The position numbers and the translations under genes are program-made. DNA of 64,000 nt from Pseudomonas sp. Z8(2022) (GTDB taxonomy: Bacteria > Pseudomonadota > Gammaproteobacteria > Pseudomonadales > Pseudomonadaceae). The notes under the pieces were generated by a model. The model did not search any database, was not told the origin of the DNA, and saw only the letters and a list, made by a program, of their open reading frames with translations. The stretch is taken from NCBI RefSeq assembly GCF_025837155.1, contig NZ_CP107549.1, positions 1,178,001 through 1,242,000 of the forward strand. Reading direction: 5' to 3'. Shown one piece after another: positions 1 to 8,766 of the stretch; position 1 is the first letter of the stretch, and every line of letters starts with the position of its first letter.

Positions 1-1
1 C

Positions 2-295
2 GAATCCATCTCTGGTCAATCTTCGGTGAACATCCTGTTCGGTGTGTTCAAGCTGGGTGGTGACACTCAGTTCGCCGATGGCGTGACCTACGGTGGTGGC
101 GAAGGTGGTTTCGCGCTGGGTCTCGACCCGGTTGCTTCCGCCAAGTCTGCAGCGGCCTACAAGGCGGTCAAAGCCTCGAACGCTGATGTAATTGTCGCCC
201 CGCGTTACGAAGTGAACGTTCAGGACTACTTCGTATACAAGACTGTCAACGTCAACGTTACAGGCAAGAAGGGTACCGTGACCTCCATCCGTTAA
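2..295 (+). CDS. C-terminal fragment of an unrecognised, probably exported protein
   Basis: The reading frame is open from the first bases of the window, so the gene begins upstream and only about 97 C-terminal residues are seen. A GTG at 26 is in frame but has no ribosome binding site and is not taken as the start. The fragment is rich in Gly, Val and Ala. It ends in a beta-rich segment (VIVAPRYEVNVQDYF, then VYKTVNVNVTGKKG), which resembles small periplasmic or lipoprotein domains in which a conserved Pro-Arg-Tyr strand is followed by a V-x-V-x-G turn. I do not recognise the family and assign no function. A hairpin follows at 311-341. Confidence 0.6.
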   Translation, partial: ESISGQSSVNILFGVFKLGGDTQFADGVTYGGGEGGFALGLDPVASAKSAAAYKAVKASNADVIVAPRYEVNVQDYFVYKTVNVNVTGKKGTVTSIR

Positions 296-310
296 TCGGA
301 TCGTCGCGCG

Positions 311-341
311 TGAATCGGCTGGCATGATGCCTGCCGATTCA
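311..341 (+). terminator. Hairpin after the partial gene, terminator-like
   Basis: TGAATCGGC (311-319) pairs with GCCGATTCA (333-341), and a further GGC/GCC pairs inside the loop after one T-T mismatch. No clear T-tract follows, so this may be a weak terminator or an mRNA-stabilising hairpin. Confidence 0.4.
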
Positions 342-437
342 TGAGACGAACGCTGCTGGTGTCGTCTCCGGGCTCGGCTCATAGTTCATGACCTGCGACC
401 TGACCGGTCGTCTCGGATCAGAACAAGAGGCCAGGCC

Positions 438-2546
438 ATGACCAAGTCCCTCCATTACCGTGCGTGCCATCTGTGCGAAGCCATCTGCGGCCTCGCCATC
501 GAAACCGAAACCCAGGCTGACGGCAGCACGCAGATTCGCTCGATCAAGGGCGATCCCCTGGACAGTTTCAGCCGTGGCCATATCTGCCCCAAGGCGGTGG
601 CGCTGCAGGATATCCAGAATGATCCGGACCGTATTCGCCAGCCCATGCGCCGCATTGGCGAGCAGTGGCAGGCAATCGACTGGGATGAGGCATTCGTGCT
701 GGTGGCCGAGCGCCTGAGCGCGATCCAGGCCGAACACGGGCAGCACGCGGTGGCCATTTATCAGGGCAACCCCAGCGTGCACAACTATGGCCTGATGACC
801 CACAGCAACTACTTTCTTGGCCAGCTGAAAACCCGCAATCGCTTCTCCGCGACTTCGGTCGACCAGTTGCCGCACCATCTGACCAGCCATCTGATGTACG
901 GCCACGGCCTGCTGATCCCGATTCCCGATATCGATCACACCGATTTCATACTGATCCTCGGCGGCAATCCGCTGGCCTCCAATGGCAGCATCATGACTGT
1001 GCCGGACGTGGAAAAACGCCTGAAAGCGATCCAGGCCCGAGGGGGCAAGCTGGTGGTGGTCGACCCGCGGCGCAGCGAAACCGCGGCCATTGCCGACCAG
1101 CATCTGTTCGTACGGCCGGGCGGGGATGCCGCACTGCTGCTGGCGCTACTGAATACGCTGTTCGAAGAGGGCCTGACCCGTGACAGCCATCTGCCGGTTG
1201 AGGGACTGGAGCCGGTGCGCGTGGCGATCGCCGAATTTCATGCCGAGGCGATGAGCGTGCGCTGTGGTGTGCCGGCCGACACCATTCGCCAGTTGGCGCG
1301 TGATTTTGCCGCAGCCGACAAGGCGGTCTGCTATGGCCGTATGGGGGTATCCACTCAGGCCTTCGGCACCTTGTGTCAGTGGCTGGTGCAGCTGATCAAT
1401 CTGGTGACCGGCAATCTGGATCGCGTTGGCGGCGCGCTTTGCACCTCGCCGGCGGTGGACCTGGTGGCGAGCACCTCCGGTGGCCATTTCAACCGCTGGC
1501 AGAGCCGGGTGTCCGGCCTGCCGGAATACGGTGGCGAACTGCCGGTCTCGGCGCTGGCCGAAGAGATGCTCACCCCCGGCGAAGGGCAGGTCCGCGCGCT
1601 GGTGACAGTGGCCGGCAATCCGGTGCTGTCGACGCCCAACGGACGCCAGCTGGAACGGGCACTGGACGGCCTTGAGTTCATGCTCTCGGTGGATTTCTAC
1701 ATCAACGAGACCACCCGTTACGCCGACCTGATCCTGCCGCCGACCGCGCCGCTGGAGCACGATCATTACGACACCACCTTCAACGTATTTGCGGTGCGCA
1801 ATGTCACCCGTTTCAACGAGGCTGTGCTGGCCAAGCCGGACGGTGCGCTGCATGACTGGGAAATCTTCGTCGGTCTGGCCAGGGCCTTCGCCGCGCGCAA
1901 CAACCTCGAGCTGAAACCGACTCTGGCCCCCGAGCAGATGATCGACATGGGCCTGCGCTTCGGCACCTATGGTGACCGCAGCGCGCACAAGCTCAGCCTG
2001 GCCAGCTTGCGCGAGCATCCCCATGGGCTTGATCTGGGGCCTCTGCAGCCGAACCTGGCAGCGCGCCTGAAGACCCAGGGCAAGGCAGTGCAGGCGGCGC
2101 CCGAGCCGTTGCTGGCGGACCTGCTGCGCTTTGCCGGGCAGGAGCAGCCGGCGGCCCATGAGCTATTGCTGATCGGCCGCCGTCATGTGCGCAGCAACAA
2201 TTCCTGGATGCACAACTATCACCGTCTGGTGAAGGGCAAACCGCGTCATCAGTTGCTGATGAATCCGGCGGATCTGGCCAGCCGTGGCCTGGCCGACGGG
2301 CAGCGCGTGCAGGTGCGTTCGCGCGTCGGCAGCATCGAGGTGGAGGTGACGGCCAGCGATGAGGTGATGGCCGGTGTGGTGAGTCTGCCGCACGGCTGGG
2401 GGCATGCGCGTCCGGGCGTGCAGCTGGACATCGCCCGCGCTCAGCCCGGCGCCAGCGCCAATGACCTGACCGATGAGCGCCGCCTCGATGCGCTGTCCGG
2501 CAATGCCGCGCTCAATGGCGTGCCGGTGGAGGTGGTGGCTGCGTAA
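438..2546 (+). CDS. Molybdopterin-dependent oxidoreductase (formate dehydrogenase/nitrate reductase superfamily)
   Basis: A 702-residue protein of the DMSO reductase/formate dehydrogenase superfamily. Near the N-terminus C10-x2-C13-x3-C17 and C50 (in HICPK) form a 4Fe-4S site. Next come the molybdopterin-binding core and a C-terminal dinucleotide-binding domain (about 570-700; LLIGRRHVRSNNSW, then MNPADLASRGLADG). There is no Tat signal, so the enzyme is probably cytoplasmic. The ATG at 438 follows an AAGAGG-type ribosome binding site. The gene stands alone, with no electron-transfer subunit or cofactor gene beside it, so the substrate cannot be read from context. Soluble NAD- or ferredoxin-linked oxidoreductases of this size are often annotated only as 'molybdopterin oxidoreductase family protein'. 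Confidence 0.9.
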   Translation: MTKSLHYRACHLCEAICGLAIETETQADGSTQIRSIKGDPLDSFSRGHICPKAVALQDIQNDPDRIRQPMRRIGEQWQAIDWDEAFVLVAERLSAIQAEHGQHAVAIYQGNPSVHNYGLMTHSNYFLGQLKTRNRFSATSVDQLPHHLTSHLMYGHGLLIPIPDIDHTDFILILGGNPLASNGSIMTVPDVEKRLKAIQARGGKLVVVDPRRSETAAIADQHLFVRPGGDAALLLALLNTLFEEGLTRDSHLPVEGLEPVRVAIAEFHAEAMSVRCGVPADTIRQLARDFAAADKAVCYGRMGVSTQAFGTLCQWLVQLINLVTGNLDRVGGALCTSPAVDLVASTSGGHFNRWQSRVSGLPEYGGELPVSALAEEMLTPGEGQVRALVTVAGNPVLSTPNGRQLERALDGLEFMLSVDFYINETTRYADLILPPTAPLEHDHYDTTFNVFAVRNVTRFNEAVLAKPDGALHDWEIFVGLARAFAARNNLELKPTLAPEQMIDMGLRFGTYGDRSAHKLSLASLREHPHGLDLGPLQPNLAARLKTQGKAVQAAPEPLLADLLRFAGQEQPAAHELLLIGRRHVRSNNSWMHNYHRLVKGKPRHQLLMNPADLASRGLADGQRVQVRSRVGSIEVEVTASDEVMAGVVSLPHGWGHARPGVQLDIARAQPGASANDLTDERRLDALSGNAALNGVPVEVVAA

Positions 2547-2576
2547 CGACCTGCTGCGCGTCGGCCCTGCTTCGTT

Positions 2577-2705
2577 AAAAACAGGCTCGGAAAGCCGCTT
2601 GCGGCTAACGCGCTTTAGCGCGGCCCGAAGGGCGAACGAAGTAAGTACTGCTCATTTACAACTCGTAAGGTCGAGCGCGACTCCGACCGCTCCTCGCCTG
2701 TTTTG
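2577..2705. repeat. Structured intergenic element with terminal inverted repeats (MITE/REP-like candidate)
   Basis: The 324-bp gap between the oxidoreductase and grxD holds a roughly 130-bp element bounded by AAAACAGGC (2578-2586) and GCCTGTTTT (2696-2704). Internal hairpins are AGCCGC-TT-GCGGCT (2593-2606) and CGCGC-TTTA-GCGCG. It encodes no plausible protein. Termini, size and internal structure resemble non-autonomous mobile or repetitive extragenic elements of pseudomonads. Only one copy is visible in this window, so repetitiveness is inferred. Confidence 0.45.
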
Positions 2706-2870
2706 ACCAGCCGGAGGCTGTTACTAAAGTAGCGCCTTGCATGACTCTAGCTCGCGAGGTCGTAAACAGGTCTAGGGATGACGGCAAGGCCGAGCATTAT
2801 GCTCGGCTTTTCGCTACAATCGCGCCACCGTGGCGACCGTCGGGTCGCGAAGTCTATGCTGAGGTGCCCC

Positions 2871-3197
2871 ATGGATATCATCGAAACCATCAAAGAGCAG
2901 ATCGCCAACAACACCGTTCTGCTGTACATGAAAGGCTCGCCCAACGCCCCGCAGTGTGGCTTCTCTGCCCGTGCTGCCCAGGTGGTGATGGGCTGCGGCG
3001 AGAAGTTTGCCTACGTCGACATCCTGCAGAACCCGGAAATCCGCGCCAACCTGCCGAAGTACGCCAACTGGCCGACCTTCCCGCAGCTGTGGGTCGCTGG
3101 CGAGCTGGTCGGTGGCAGTGACATCCTCACCGAGATGTACGAGAAGGGCGAACTGCAGACCCTGATCAAGGATGCCGTGAGCAAAGCCAGCGCCTGA
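2871..3197 (+). CDS. grxD: Monothiol glutaredoxin Grx4
   Basis: A 108-residue CGFS-type monothiol glutaredoxin. The active-site Cys29 lies in PQCGFS, and the WPTFPQLW and GGSDI segments that bind glutathione and the 2Fe-2S cluster are present. The family binds a bridging 2Fe-2S cluster in a homodimer or with BolA, and delivers or stores Fe-S clusters in the cytoplasm. I chose the ATG at 2871, preceded by GAGGTG, over an in-frame upstream start because it gives the normal family length and N-terminus (MDIIETIKEQI). The gene is monocistronic and ends at a bidirectional terminator shared with ydbL. Confidence 0.96.
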   Translation: MDIIETIKEQIANNTVLLYMKGSPNAPQCGFSARAAQVVMGCGEKFAYVDILQNPEIRANLPKYANWPTFPQLWVAGELVGGSDILTEMYEKGELQTLIKDAVSKASA

Positions 3198-3211
3198 TTG
3201 CTTCTCGCAAA

Positions 3212-3237
3212 AAAGAACCCGCCTAGGCGGGTTCTTT
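3212..3237. terminator. Bidirectional rho-independent terminator
   Basis: A perfect 12-bp stem, AAAGAACCCGCC / GGCGGGTTCTTT, with a TA loop and A/T tracts on both sides. It lies between the convergent grxD and ydbL. Confidence 0.9.
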
Positions 3238-3256
3238 GGTTTCTGCAGCAGGCTTT

Positions 3257-3595
3257 CTACTTCTGCAGCCACTGGCCATTCAGCTGGATGAACTGGCCCT
3301 TGGGCGTACGCTCGATGGCCTTCTTGCCGGCGATGGCTTCCACGTCGCTCAGGCTGATGCCGTTGTCCTTGGCCACCTTCTGGTATTCGGCGCGACGCGC
3401 CTCGTTGATCAGGCGGGCGATCTCGTCGGCCTGGCCGCCGGGCTTGACCACACCGAGATAGCCGTTGGGCTGCTCGCCCAGCTGGCCGCTGGCCTTGGCA
3501 TTGCCCAGAGCACTCATGGCCTGGTTGAGGTTCAGGGCGTAGGCCGGCAGGCTCAGGGTCAGCGCCAGGAGCAGGGTCGAAATATATCGGGTCAT
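3257..3595 (-). CDS. ydbL: YdbL family periplasmic protein (DUF1318)
   Basis: A 112-residue exported protein. It has an N-terminal signal peptide (MTRYISTLLLALTLSLPAYA) followed by the DUF1318 domain (LNQAMSALGNAKASGQLGE, then GYLGVV). The start is one of two adjacent ATGs (3598 and 3595). The second is better spaced (7 nt) from the AAGGAG site. It is the last gene of the ydbH-ynbE-ydbL operon. In E. coli YdbL helps the YdbH-YnbE inner-to-outer-membrane bridge to assemble correctly, and the same role is expected here. The gap to ynbE is 8-11 nt. Confidence 0.88.
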   Translation of the reverse strand: MTRYISTLLLALTLSLPAYALNLNQAMSALGNAKASGQLGEQPNGYLGVVKPGGQADEIARLINEARRAEYQKVAKDNGISLSDVEAIAGKKAIERTPKGQFIQLNGQWLQK

Positions 3596-3606
3596 CATGT
3601 TTCTCC

Positions 3607-3798
3607 TTAGAACAGGCCGCTGTCTTCGTTGAAGACATTGTCCAGCGCCTTGTCCACCTTGATGTAGATCTCGTGTTCGACCTTGACGTTGAGGTTGATG
3701 TTGATCGGCTCGTTGGGCATGGCCAGCTGTACCGTCGGGGTACAGGCCTGGCACAGCAGTCCCAGGCTCAGGGCTGCGAGGAGGCGGTACGTGCGCAT
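3607..3798 (-). CDS. ynbE: YnbE family outer-membrane lipoprotein
   Basis: A 63-residue lipoprotein. The signal peptide ends in the lipobox LLCQAC, with the lipidated Cys at 19. The rest is the conserved YnbE body (MPNEPININLNVKVEHEI). The ATG at 3798 has AAGGAG 8-9 nt upstream, and that site lies inside the end of ydbH. In E. coli YnbE multimers at the outer membrane extend the beta-groove of YdbH by strand stacking, which completes a phospholipid-transport bridge. Gene order and tight spacing match that operon. Confidence 0.92.
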   Translation of the reverse strand: MRTYRLLAALSLGLLCQACTPTVQLAMPNEPININLNVKVEHEIYIKVDKALDNVFNEDSGLF

Positions 3799-3802
3799 GA
3801 CG

Positions 3803-6358
3803 CTACTCCTTTGATTCCGGGGGGACACGCTGGCGCATCCGTTGCTGAATCCGTTGCTGGATGATGTCACTGACCTTGTCGGTCAGCTGCAGGCTAGCCA
3901 GCAGGGTCGGAATGTCTTCTTCGAGGTTGATGTTGAAGTGAATCGGGCGGCCCTGTTCGATGGCCGGGTTCTGTCCCTGTAAACGCATACCGAGGCGCAG
4001 TGTGCCGGACGGATCGTAGTCGAGGCTACTGCTGAGCACATCGTAGTGGAAGTCTTCCAGCGCATCGGTGACCAGCTTCATAGCCGGGTTGGCCTGACCC
4101 ATGGCGCGGATGCGCGGCGAATGAAAGCGCAGGCGGCCGCCGGGGGCGCGTGCTTCGATCAGCCCCTGTTCGACGCTGATCGTCTCGCCCAGGCGCAGCG
4201 GCAGGGTTCCGTCGATCAGACCGTCGCCTTCCAGCCCTTCGGCCGGATAGACGCGAAACAGTTCCTGCAGATCCAGGCCGCTGAGTTTCAGTGGCAGCAA
4301 CAGGCTGGGGCGATCCAGCGTCCAGGTCGCAGGCTCCAGATGCAGACGGCCGCCGAGGATACCCAGTTCGGCGCGCTGATGGCTGAGGCTGCCGGCCAGC
4401 GGATGCTGCAGACTGGCCTGGTAGCTGGCCTGTAGTTGCAGCGGGCCGAGCTCGATACCGGGGTCGATCTGTTTGGCGCTGAGGTTCGGCAGCTGCAGCG
4501 TCAGGCGGTCGCCCGCCAGTCGCAGCTGCAACTCGCCATCCACGCCGCTCAGCGTGCTGCGGTCGTAGATGCCGGCCAGTCCCTTGCCACTGAGCTGCGC
4601 CCGCAGTTGCAGGGGCTTGTCGCCGGGCAGCTCGAATCTGGCATTGCCCTGAAGGCGGCCGTTGTCCAGCGTCAACAGCGGCGGCCAGCTGGCCAGGGTT
4701 TGCGCCAGCGGATTGCCGGCGCGCAGGAAGAGTTCATCGAGCGTGGCGTTCAGTGCCAGCACATCGGCGGTGTTGGTCAGGCTAAGAGCCAGGCTCAGGC
4801 CCGAATCAGCCAGTAGGGTTCCACCGAACTTCTGGCTAGCGCTGTCTGCCTCCATCCGACCCTGCCACTGCCAGCCCTGAGCCTGCAGTTGCGGGTGGTT
4901 CAGGGTCTGCACGCGCAGCGTCAGAGGACCGGACAGCGTCGGCGCATGCGGTGCTCCGGCCAGGTCGAGGCCGGCGAGGGACAGCCGCGCCTGCTGCAGA
5001 TCCAGATCGGCACCGCGCAGGCGCTGGATTTCCAGGCGGGAGTTGGCGGCGAGCGCGAGTTGCAGCCGTTGCGCCGTGGCATTGCCGGACAGGTCGAGAT
5101 TGAGGTGCAGATCATCGGCTCGATTGTTGTCCAGGTCCACGCGCCTGCTGCGGGCATCGAGCTGCAACTGGCGCACTTCCAGTGCCCAGTCTCGCGCTTG
5201 TTGCAGGCCAAGCTCGGCGTTTGCCTGTACTTCGAGTGCCCCTTCTCCGGTGAGCTTCAGTTGCAGGGCCAGTTCGTTATCCGCATGGCGTTCCAGCGGC
5301 TGCAGTTGCAGCTGCAGACGGCCTGGCTGTAAACCTCTTGGCAATGCGGTCAGCCAGGGCGCCTCCTGGATATCGAGTTGCAGGTTGCCGTGCAGCTTGC
5401 GCGCTTGCCACAGACCGTTGGTGTTGAGCAGGTCGAGCTGCAGCTCACCGCTGAGCAGACCGAGGCCTGGCATTGGCCAGGGTTGCGGCAGCTGGGCGTC
5501 GACTCTCAGCCATCCCGGCGCAGCCAGCAGTTCGCCGAGCTGGCGGGCGGTTTGCGGCACCTGCAGTTGCCAGCGGGCGATGACGCCGGCTTGCTGCGGT
5601 GTCGCGGGCAGGTTGGCGGTGTCGAGTGACGTCCATTCGCTCAGCCAGGTGGCGACCCAGGTAATTTCCTGTAGCGCTGCGATCAGAAGGTTGCCGTTCC
5701 ATTGCAGTGCATCGCCCTGAGCGGCCAGGTCGCTGCGCAGCTCCATCTGCTTTTGTTCGTCGAGGTGCAGGGTCATCTGCAGCTCGCGCGGGCTGTCCAG
5801 GGCGCCGTCGAGGCCCTGCCAGTGGGCCTGCAGAACTGCGCTGTGGTTTTCACGCAGCAGTCGCACATTTAGTTGCAAGGCATCGTCCAGCCGCAGCAGC
5901 TCGACTTCGCCATCGAGTGTGCAACGACCTTTGCTGCAAGGCAGCTGCGCCCGGATATCGCGCAGTTCGATTTGCCCCGGAAGCCAGTGCAGGGCATTGA
6001 GCACCGTTTGCAGGCTGGCACCCAGGTCGCTGTCGGCCGGGCTCTCCGCTTCTGTATCTTCCGGCCGCCAGTCCATCCGCACGCCTTGTGCAGTCAGGCG
6101 GTAGTGGGGGGCTTCGCTGGCCAGCCATTGCAGCTGCAACTGGCCGGCCTGGACGTGCAGTTCACCCTGGTGACGCTGCACCAGGCTTGCTTCGTGCAGC
6201 AGCAGGCCACGCCAGGTAAGGCTGATATCCTGCCAGTCCAGTTCGACATGCTGCTCGTCGAGCGCCCGCTGCAGGCGATAGCCGGCGTAGCCGGCCAGTA
6301 GCGCCAGCACCGCCAGAATCGCTACGCAGAGGCTCAGCCAGAAACGCCGGCGGCTCAT
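3803..6358 (-). CDS. ydbH: YdbH, AsmA-like intermembrane phospholipid transport protein
   Basis: An 851-residue protein anchored by one N-terminal transmembrane helix (about 5-25). A long, leucine- and glutamine-rich beta-repeat region with 'LxLxLxG' periodicity follows, and the C-terminal YdbH/DUF2993-like block (about 690-851) contains LEGDGLIDGTLPLRL and GRPIHFNINLEEDIPTLL. The start is the ATG at 6358 with AAGGAG; the frame stays open 77 codons further upstream without a better start. YdbH, with TamB and YhdP, moves phospholipids across the periplasm. It is first in the operon with ynbE and ydbL. Confidence 0.93.
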   Translation of the reverse strand: MSRRRFWLSLCVAILAVLALLAGYAGYRLQRALDEQHVELDWQDISLTWRGLLLHEASLVQRHQGELHVQAGQLQLQWLASEAPHYRLTAQGVRMDWRPEDTEAESPADSDLGASLQTVLNALHWLPGQIELRDIRAQLPCSKGRCTLDGEVELLRLDDALQLNVRLLRENHSAVLQAHWQGLDGALDSPRELQMTLHLDEQKQMELRSDLAAQGDALQWNGNLLIAALQEITWVATWLSEWTSLDTANLPATPQQAGVIARWQLQVPQTARQLGELLAAPGWLRVDAQLPQPWPMPGLGLLSGELQLDLLNTNGLWQARKLHGNLQLDIQEAPWLTALPRGLQPGRLQLQLQPLERHADNELALQLKLTGEGALEVQANAELGLQQARDWALEVRQLQLDARSRRVDLDNNRADDLHLNLDLSGNATAQRLQLALAANSRLEIQRLRGADLDLQQARLSLAGLDLAGAPHAPTLSGPLTLRVQTLNHPQLQAQGWQWQGRMEADSASQKFGGTLLADSGLSLALSLTNTADVLALNATLDELFLRAGNPLAQTLASWPPLLTLDNGRLQGNARFELPGDKPLQLRAQLSGKGLAGIYDRSTLSGVDGELQLRLAGDRLTLQLPNLSAKQIDPGIELGPLQLQASYQASLQHPLAGSLSHQRAELGILGGRLHLEPATWTLDRPSLLLPLKLSGLDLQELFRVYPAEGLEGDGLIDGTLPLRLGETISVEQGLIEARAPGGRLRFHSPRIRAMGQANPAMKLVTDALEDFHYDVLSSSLDYDPSGTLRLGMRLQGQNPAIEQGRPIHFNINLEEDIPTLLASLQLTDKVSDIIQQRIQQRMRQRVPPESKE

Positions 6359-6643
6359 GGGTTCTCCTTGCCGGATGCCGTTGCGGGACGGTACCCCAAG
6401 CACCGCAGAGTGCCAAGTCGATGCGTGGCGTTGTGTGCGCCAGCGGGGCGGGCCTGCATCGTTATCCTCTGCGAGATGCGGAGGGCGGCAATTGCCGCCA
6501 TTGGCGATTGGCCGTTTGGATGCCCCGAAACAGAGCGCTGCGCGGATATGTCGCAGCGAGTTGTGCACAATGCTGAAGCAGGCTGTCACATCACTGTCAG
6601 AAACGCCGCTAAACGCTTGATTTTTCGTGGATGATTTTTAAGT

Positions 6644-6671
6644 CAATGAAAAATATGCATTTTTTTCATTG
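6644..6671. promoter_or_regulatory. Perfect A/T-rich inverted repeat, possible operator
   Basis: CAATGAAAAA (6644-6653) and TTTTTCATTG (6662-6671) are exact inverted repeats around TATGCATT. The symmetry and AT bias in a GC-rich genome suggest a dimeric regulator site or a promoter element. The regulator is unknown. Confidence 0.4.
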
Positions 6672-6748
6672 GTGAAAAAATCGACAGTTTGTCTGAGAGC
6701 CCCTGAATATCGGGCCTGGCACCTCTTTCGCCCAAGTTGTTCACGGAG

Positions 6749-6769
6749 TTATCCACAGCTTCTGTGGAT
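6749..6769. promoter_or_regulatory. DnaA-box-like palindrome
   Basis: TTATCCACA (6749-6757) is an exact match to the DnaA box consensus. It overlaps the inverted repeat ATCCACAG-CTT-CTGTGGAT (6751-6769), so a second, imperfect box faces it. No dnaA, dnaN or other origin gene is near, so this is a possible DnaA-responsive promoter element, not an origin. Confidence 0.4.
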
Positions 6770-6843
6770 TGTGGCGGAACTCTTCTCTGAAGCGGAAATC
6801 GGGCTGCGAGGCAAGACTTTACCTTCGGGAAAAAAGGAGTACA

Positions 6844-7188
6844 GTGGCGCGCCCCGGCAGCCACCCCCCGTTATTTATGCCTCGCGCTTTACCTCCTGCA
6901 TCCACCGCAACCCGTTCCAGTTCTGCCCGCCTGCCCATGCGCGTTGCGCTATGGTTGCTCGACAGCCCGCGTCTGGGACAAACGCCCAGCGTCAAGCGCA
7001 TCGCCGGCAACCTGCTCAAGCAGCCTGCGCGCAGAGGATGTGTGCAGGCGCAAAGTCGCCTGGGACAGTTGCTCTGCCGCGACTGCGACAATACCCGCGA
7101 CCGCCGTATCGGTTATGAACTGCTGCGTCAGGCTGCGCGTGCCGGCGACCGCGGTGCTCAGCTGGAGCTGGAGCGCCTTTCGCGCTGA
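6844..7188 (+). CDS. Small Sel1-repeat protein
   Basis: A 114-residue basic protein with a low-complexity Pro/Ala/Arg N-terminus. Two Sel1/TPR-like helical repeats (about 60-112) follow: AGNLLKQPARRGCVQAQSRL, then GYELLRQAARAGDRGAQLEL. Sel1 repeats mediate protein-protein contacts. The GTG at 6844 is taken as the start because a strong AAAAGGAG lies 4 nt upstream; an ATG at 6877 is the alternative. It is conserved in Pseudomonas to my recollection, with no defined function. No signal peptide is obvious. Confidence 0.75.
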   Translation: MARPGSHPPLFMPRALPPASTATRSSSARLPMRVALWLLDSPRLGQTPSVKRIAGNLLKQPARRGCVQAQSRLGQLLCRDCDNTRDRRIGYELLRQAARAGDRGAQLELERLSR

Positions 7189-7256
7189 GTAGTCGAGCTG
7201 GCCCCTTGTGAATCGCCGGCTGGGTATACTGCTCGGCGGTCCAACATGGAGTGTCT

Positions 7257-8732
7257 ATGCCAATCGATCCCCTCTCTCTTGCCATTGGTGCCGCCGTTGC
7301 GCTGGTTCCGCTGTTGGCCGCGCTCTGGTCACTGCAGCGCAGGCTGACCCGTGAGCAGGGCGAGCAGGCGCTGCTGCAGGAGCGCCTGGAGCATGCCCAT
7401 CTGAGCCAGGCTGGTCTGCTGGCACAACTCGATGCCTGCCGCTCCGAGCTGGCCGAGATCAGCGAGATCAAGGTGGACCAGCAGACCGAGCTGGCCGGCC
7501 TGCGTCGTGAGAACGAACTGCTGCAGCAGGAACGGCAGATCGCCCGCGAGGCCGCGCAATCCTGGAACCAGCAGCGCGAGCGCAATGAAGCCGAACTGCG
7601 TCGTCTGACCGCAGAGTGCGCGGCCTTGGCGGCCGAGCTGCAGGAAAACCGCGACAACCAGCAGCAGCGCCTCGATGACCTGCAGGGCGCGCGCAACGAG
7701 CTGCGTGCGCAGTTCTCCGAGCTGGCGACGAAGATCTTCGACGAGCGTGAGCAGCGCTTCGCCGAAACCAGCCAGCAGCGCCTCGGTCAGTTGCTCGACC
7801 CGCTGAAGGAGCGCATCCAGGCGTTCGAGAAACGTGTTGACGAAAGTTATCAGCAAGAGGCGCGCGAGCGCTTTTCCCTGAGCAAGGAGCTGGAGCGTCT
7901 GCAGCAGCTCAACCAGCGCCTGGGTGACGAGGCGACCAGCCTGACCCAAGCGCTCAAGGGCCAGAAGACCCAGGGCAACTGGGGCGAGCTGGTGCTGGAG
8001 CGCGTGCTGGAGCACGCCGGCCTGGAGAAGGGGCGTGAGTACCAGACCCAGGTCAGCCTCAAGGGCGCCGGCGGCGAGCGCTTTCAGCCGGACGTGCTGA
8101 TCCGCCTGCCCGGTGACAGGCAGGTGATCGTCGATGCCAAGGTCAGCCTGAGCGCCTATCAGCAGTATGTATCGACGGCGGAGGAGCCGATTCGACAGCA
8201 GGCGCTCAAGCAACATCTGATTTCGCTGCGCAGCCACCTCAAGGGCTTGTCCGGCAAGGACTACCAGCGCCTTGAGGGGCTGCACAGCCTGGATTTCGTC
8301 CTGCTCTTCGTGCCGATCGAGGCGGCTTTCGCAGCGGCGCTGCAGGCCGAACCGGACCTGTTCCAGGAAGCCTTCGAACAACAGGTGGTGATTGTCAGCC
8401 CGACTACCTTGCTGGCGACCCTGAGAGTGATCGACAGTCTGTGGCGCCAGGAGCGTCAGGGCCAGAATGCGCGCGAGATTGCCGAGCGCGCCGGCCAGCT
8501 GTACGACAAGTTCGTTGCCTTCGTCGCCGATCTGGACGAGATGGGCAGTCGCCTGCAGCAACTGGACAAGGCTTACGCCAGCGCGCGCAACAAGCTGGTC
8601 GATGGCCGCGGCAACCTCGTCGGCCGTGTGGAAAATCTCAAGCTGCTGGGCGCGCGGGCGAGCAAGAGCCTGCCGGGCGAACTGCTCGACCGCTCTGCAG
8701 ATCTGCCGGCACTGGACGAACTGGGAGAGTGA
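7257..8732 (+). CDS. rmuC: DNA recombination protein RmuC
   Basis: A 491-residue protein with an N-terminal membrane-spanning helix (about 5-24), a long coiled coil (about 25-200) and the C-terminal RmuC nuclease-like domain (about 205-430). That domain contains GNWGELVLERVLEHAGL, PDVLIRLPGDRQVIVDAKVS and IVSPTTLLATLRVI. The IVDAKVSL segment matches the PD-(D/E)xK-like core. RmuC limits recombination between short inverted repeats. The ATG at 7257 sits 5 nt after GGAG; an in-frame GTG at 7251 overlaps that site and is rejected. It stands alone. Confidence 0.95.
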   Translation: MPIDPLSLAIGAAVALVPLLAALWSLQRRLTREQGEQALLQERLEHAHLSQAGLLAQLDACRSELAEISEIKVDQQTELAGLRRENELLQQERQIAREAAQSWNQQRERNEAELRRLTAECAALAAELQENRDNQQQRLDDLQGARNELRAQFSELATKIFDEREQRFAETSQQRLGQLLDPLKERIQAFEKRVDESYQQEARERFSLSKELERLQQLNQRLGDEATSLTQALKGQKTQGNWGELVLERVLEHAGLEKGREYQTQVSLKGAGGERFQPDVLIRLPGDRQVIVDAKVSLSAYQQYVSTAEEPIRQQALKQHLISLRSHLKGLSGKDYQRLEGLHSLDFVLLFVPIEAAFAAALQAEPDLFQEAFEQQVVIVSPTTLLATLRVIDSLWRQERQGQNAREIAERAGQLYDKFVAFVADLDEMGSRLQQLDKAYASARNKLVDGRGNLVGRVENLKLLGARASKSLPGELLDRSADLPALDELGE

Positions 8733-8766
8733 CTGGCCTCTGCCCGCTGTCGCAGCGGAGCTGGTC

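Larger units (their letters stand above)
6359..6843. other. 485-bp divergent intergenic region
   Basis: This region separates ydbH from the Sel1 gene. The part from about 6610 to 6770 is AT-rich and contains two listed inverted repeats (6644-6671 and 6749-6769). I see no convincing coding sequence in it. Confidence 0.6.

Noticed and set aside
6749..6769. A chromosomal origin of replication at the DnaA-box palindrome
   Set aside because: No dnaA/dnaN, no box cluster and no AT-rich unwinding unit with several boxes; a single palindrome is not enough.
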